Assembly: GCA_002435595.1 (NCBI GenBank)
Contig: DJBL01000167.1
Coordinates: forward strand, 1 to 6,758
From: Stenotrophomonas maltophilia
GTDB taxonomy: Bacteria; Pseudomonadota; Gammaproteobacteria; Xanthomonadales; Xanthomonadaceae
Direction of reading: 5' to 3'
DNA length: 6,758 bases
Shown here: positions 5,422 to 6,758 of the stretch, in pieces
Layout of the letters: every line of letters starts with the position of its first letter
Position numbering within the stretch: position 1 is the stretch's first letter
The notes under the pieces: model-generated
Seen by the model: the letters and a program-made list of their open reading frames with translations, nothing else
Database searches by the model: none
What the model was told of the DNA's origin: nothing
Translations under genes and position numbers: made by a program

Positions 5422-6758
5422 GTGTCCCAGCAGCCGCTCCTGCAGCGTGTCGGCAATGCGCGTCGTTCGTTCTTCGAGCGCGGCGCCACGCCGATCGGCG
5501 TGGTGCCCGACACCATCCTGCAATCCTGGCAGCGCTGCCTGCGCGGCGGCCTGTCGGTGGATGCGCAGCCGGAGGTGGAGCCGTTGCCGGATGCGCGCCT
5601 GCGCGAACTGCGCGAGCGCCGGCAGAAGCTGTGGCGGTTGGCGCGGCCCGAGCTGGACGGCCTGGCCGCCGACATCGCCGCCGCCGGCAGCATCGTGCTG
5701 CTCACCGACGAAGACGGCTGGATCCTCGATGCCGAAGGCAGCCCGGGCTTCCTCGACAAGGCCGGGCGCGTGGCGCTGATGCCGGGCGTGCGCTGGGATG
5801 AAACCACCGTGGGCACCAATGCCATCGGTACCGCGATCGTCGAAGGGCGCTCGGTGGAGGTGCGCGGCGGCGAGCACTACTTCGCCCCGCACGGCATCCT
5901 GACCTGCTCGGCCACGCCGATCTTCGACCCCTATGGCCAGCGCGTGGGCGTGCTGGACATCTCCGGTGATGCGCGCCTGCAGCACCTGCATGCGCGGGTG
6001 CTGGCGCGGCAGGCGGTGGCGCACATCGAGCACCGCTACTTCGACGCGGGCCTGGCCGACTGCGAGCTGCTGCGGCTGCACCATGACGCCACCCTGCTGG
6101 GCACCCCGCGCGAGGGCATCCTGGGCTTCCGTGGCGGCCGCCTGGTGGCCGCCAACCGCAGCGGGCTGGCCCTGTTCGGGCTGGAGCATGCCGATATCGG
6201 CCATGCGCCGTATGCCGCGCTGTTCGATGCACCGTTGTCGCGCCTGTACGACGACGGTGCGCTGATCGACCGCCAGGGCCGCGCGCTGTACGGGCAGCGC
6301 GGCGATGGCCACCGCGCGCCCACGCGCGGGCGTGCGGGAATCCCGGCGGCAGCGGTGAGCGCCGGGCCACGCCCTTCGGCCGCCGCTGCGGCCGATGCAA
6401 CACCGCTGTTCGATGCCGCCCAGCAGCGCGCGCTGCAACGCGCCTGCCGCGTGCTGGATGCGCAGTTGCCGGTATTGCTGCAGGGCGAGACCGGCACCGG
6501 CAAGGAAGTCTTCGCGCGCGAGCTGCACCGGCGCAGCGTGCGCGCCGACAAGCCGTTCGTGGCGGTCAACTGCGCGGCATTGCCCGAAGGCCTGATCGAG
6601 GCCGAACTGTTTGGCTACGAGGAAGGCGCCTTCACCGGCGCGCGTCGCCAGGGCAGCGCTGGCCTGCTTCGCCAGGCCCAGGGCGGGGTGTTGTTCCTGG
6701 ACGAGATCGGCGACATGCCGTTGGCGTTGCAGCCGCGGCTGCTGCGCGTGCTGCAGGA
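5422..6758 (+). CDS. AcoR-type sigma-54-dependent transcriptional activator (GAF-AAA+), 3' truncated by the window
   Basis: This enhancer-binding protein would hydrolyse ATP to open sigma-54 promoters, here most likely that of the divergent aldehyde dehydrogenase gene. The frame is open to the window edge: 445 codons are seen of a family protein usually about 600-670 long, so the end of the AAA+ domain and the Fis-type DNA-binding helix-turn-helix are missing. Residues 10-45 carry the AcoR-like opening (NARRSFFERG, ILQSWQRCLRGGL). A GAF sensory domain spans about 75-215, with WDETTVGTNAIGTAI, GGEHYFAPHGILTCSATPIFDPYGQRVGVLDISG. A PAS-like stretch lies at about 222-290, then an Ala/Pro/Arg-rich linker (about 291-327). 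The AAA+ domain shows Walker A GETGTGKE at 355-362, the sigma-54 contact loop GAFTGA at 402-407, and Walker B LFLDE at 424-428. All key residues seen are intact. The start is GTG with GGAG six bases upstream. The ligand is unknown; acetoin, alcohols or aldehydes are plausible from family and neighbours. Confidence 0.94.
   Translation, partial: MSQQPLLQRVGNARRSFFERGATPIGVVPDTILQSWQRCLRGGLSVDAQPEVEPLPDARLRELRERRQKLWRLARPELDGLAADIAAAGSIVLLTDEDGWILDAEGSPGFLDKAGRVALMPGVRWDETTVGTNAIGTAIVEGRSVEVRGGEHYFAPHGILTCSATPIFDPYGQRVGVLDISGDARLQHLHARVLARQAVAHIEHRYFDAGLADCELLRLHHDATLLGTPREGILGFRGGRLVAANRSGLALFGLEHADIGHAPYAALFDAPLSRLYDDGALIDRQGRALYGQRGDGHRAPTRGRAGIPAAAVSAGPRPSAAAAADATPLFDAAQQRALQRACRVLDAQLPVLLQGETGTGKEVFARELHRRSVRADKPFVAVNCAALPEGLIEAELFGYEEGAFTGARRQGSAGLLRQAQGGVLFLDEIGDMPLALQPRLLRVLQ

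Noticed and set aside
5184..5825. N-terminal extension of the aldehyde dehydrogenase by over 200 residues in the open frame
   Set aside because: It would include the sigma-54 promoter and the start of the divergent gene; its sequence is not part of any aldehyde dehydrogenase, and the 509-residue form has normal length and its own GGAG.
5386..6569. Minus-strand open frames opposite the regulator
   Set aside because: Antisense to a frame with intact GAF, Walker A, GAFTGA and Walker B motifs; the antisense translations are His/Arg/Gln-rich and unrecognisable.

Overview
This GC-rich window with strong third-position G/C bias looks like a gammaproteobacterial chromosome of the Xanthomonadaceae/Lysobacteraceae type, most likely Stenotrophomonas. 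The host call is inference. It rests on protein style and on one short palindromic repeat at 2454-2477 that closely resembles the S. maltophilia 'GTAG'/SMAG REP-like elements. No RNA gene, insertion sequence, CRISPR array or phage gene was seen.

Layout. (1) Bases 1-1513, plus strand: the 3' part of ligD, encoding the end of the ATP-dependent ligase domain and a complete primase-polymerase domain of the bacterial non-homologous end-joining ligase. (2) Bases 1514-1623: a short convergent gap with weak hairpins. (3) Bases 1624-5183, minus strand: four genes reading right to left. They are an AldB/ExaC-type aldehyde dehydrogenase, an AdhP-type zinc alcohol dehydrogenase, a DUF779 protein and a small four-helix membrane protein. 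(4) Bases 5184-5421: a 238-base divergent control region. (5) Bases 5422-6758, plus strand: the first 445 codons of an AcoR-type sigma-54 enhancer-binding activator, cut off by the window end inside its AAA+ domain.

How it fits together. The divergent regulator, a very good -24/-12 (sigma-54) promoter in front of the aldehyde dehydrogenase, and symmetrical candidate activator sites upstream of that promoter form a self-contained control unit. An unknown small molecule, probably an alcohol-, aldehyde- or acetoin-type compound, would be sensed by the regulator's GAF domain. The regulator would then drive aldehyde dehydrogenase and probably the genes behind it. Alcohol would be oxidised by the Zn-ADH to aldehyde, and aldehyde by the ALDH to acid. 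In front of the ADH gene there is a perfect FNR/Anr-type box (TTGAT-N4-ATCAA), suggesting a second, oxygen-controlled entry so that ADH can be made separately from ALDH, perhaps as a fermentative enzyme. Between ADH and the DUF779 gene lie a perfect 14-bp stem-loop and the REP-like element, which may set their relative expression.

The most interesting items are the sigma-54/palindrome control region, the Anr-like box inside the operon, and the DUF779 protein with its conserved-looking His/Cys cluster of unknown role beside two aldehyde/alcohol enzymes.
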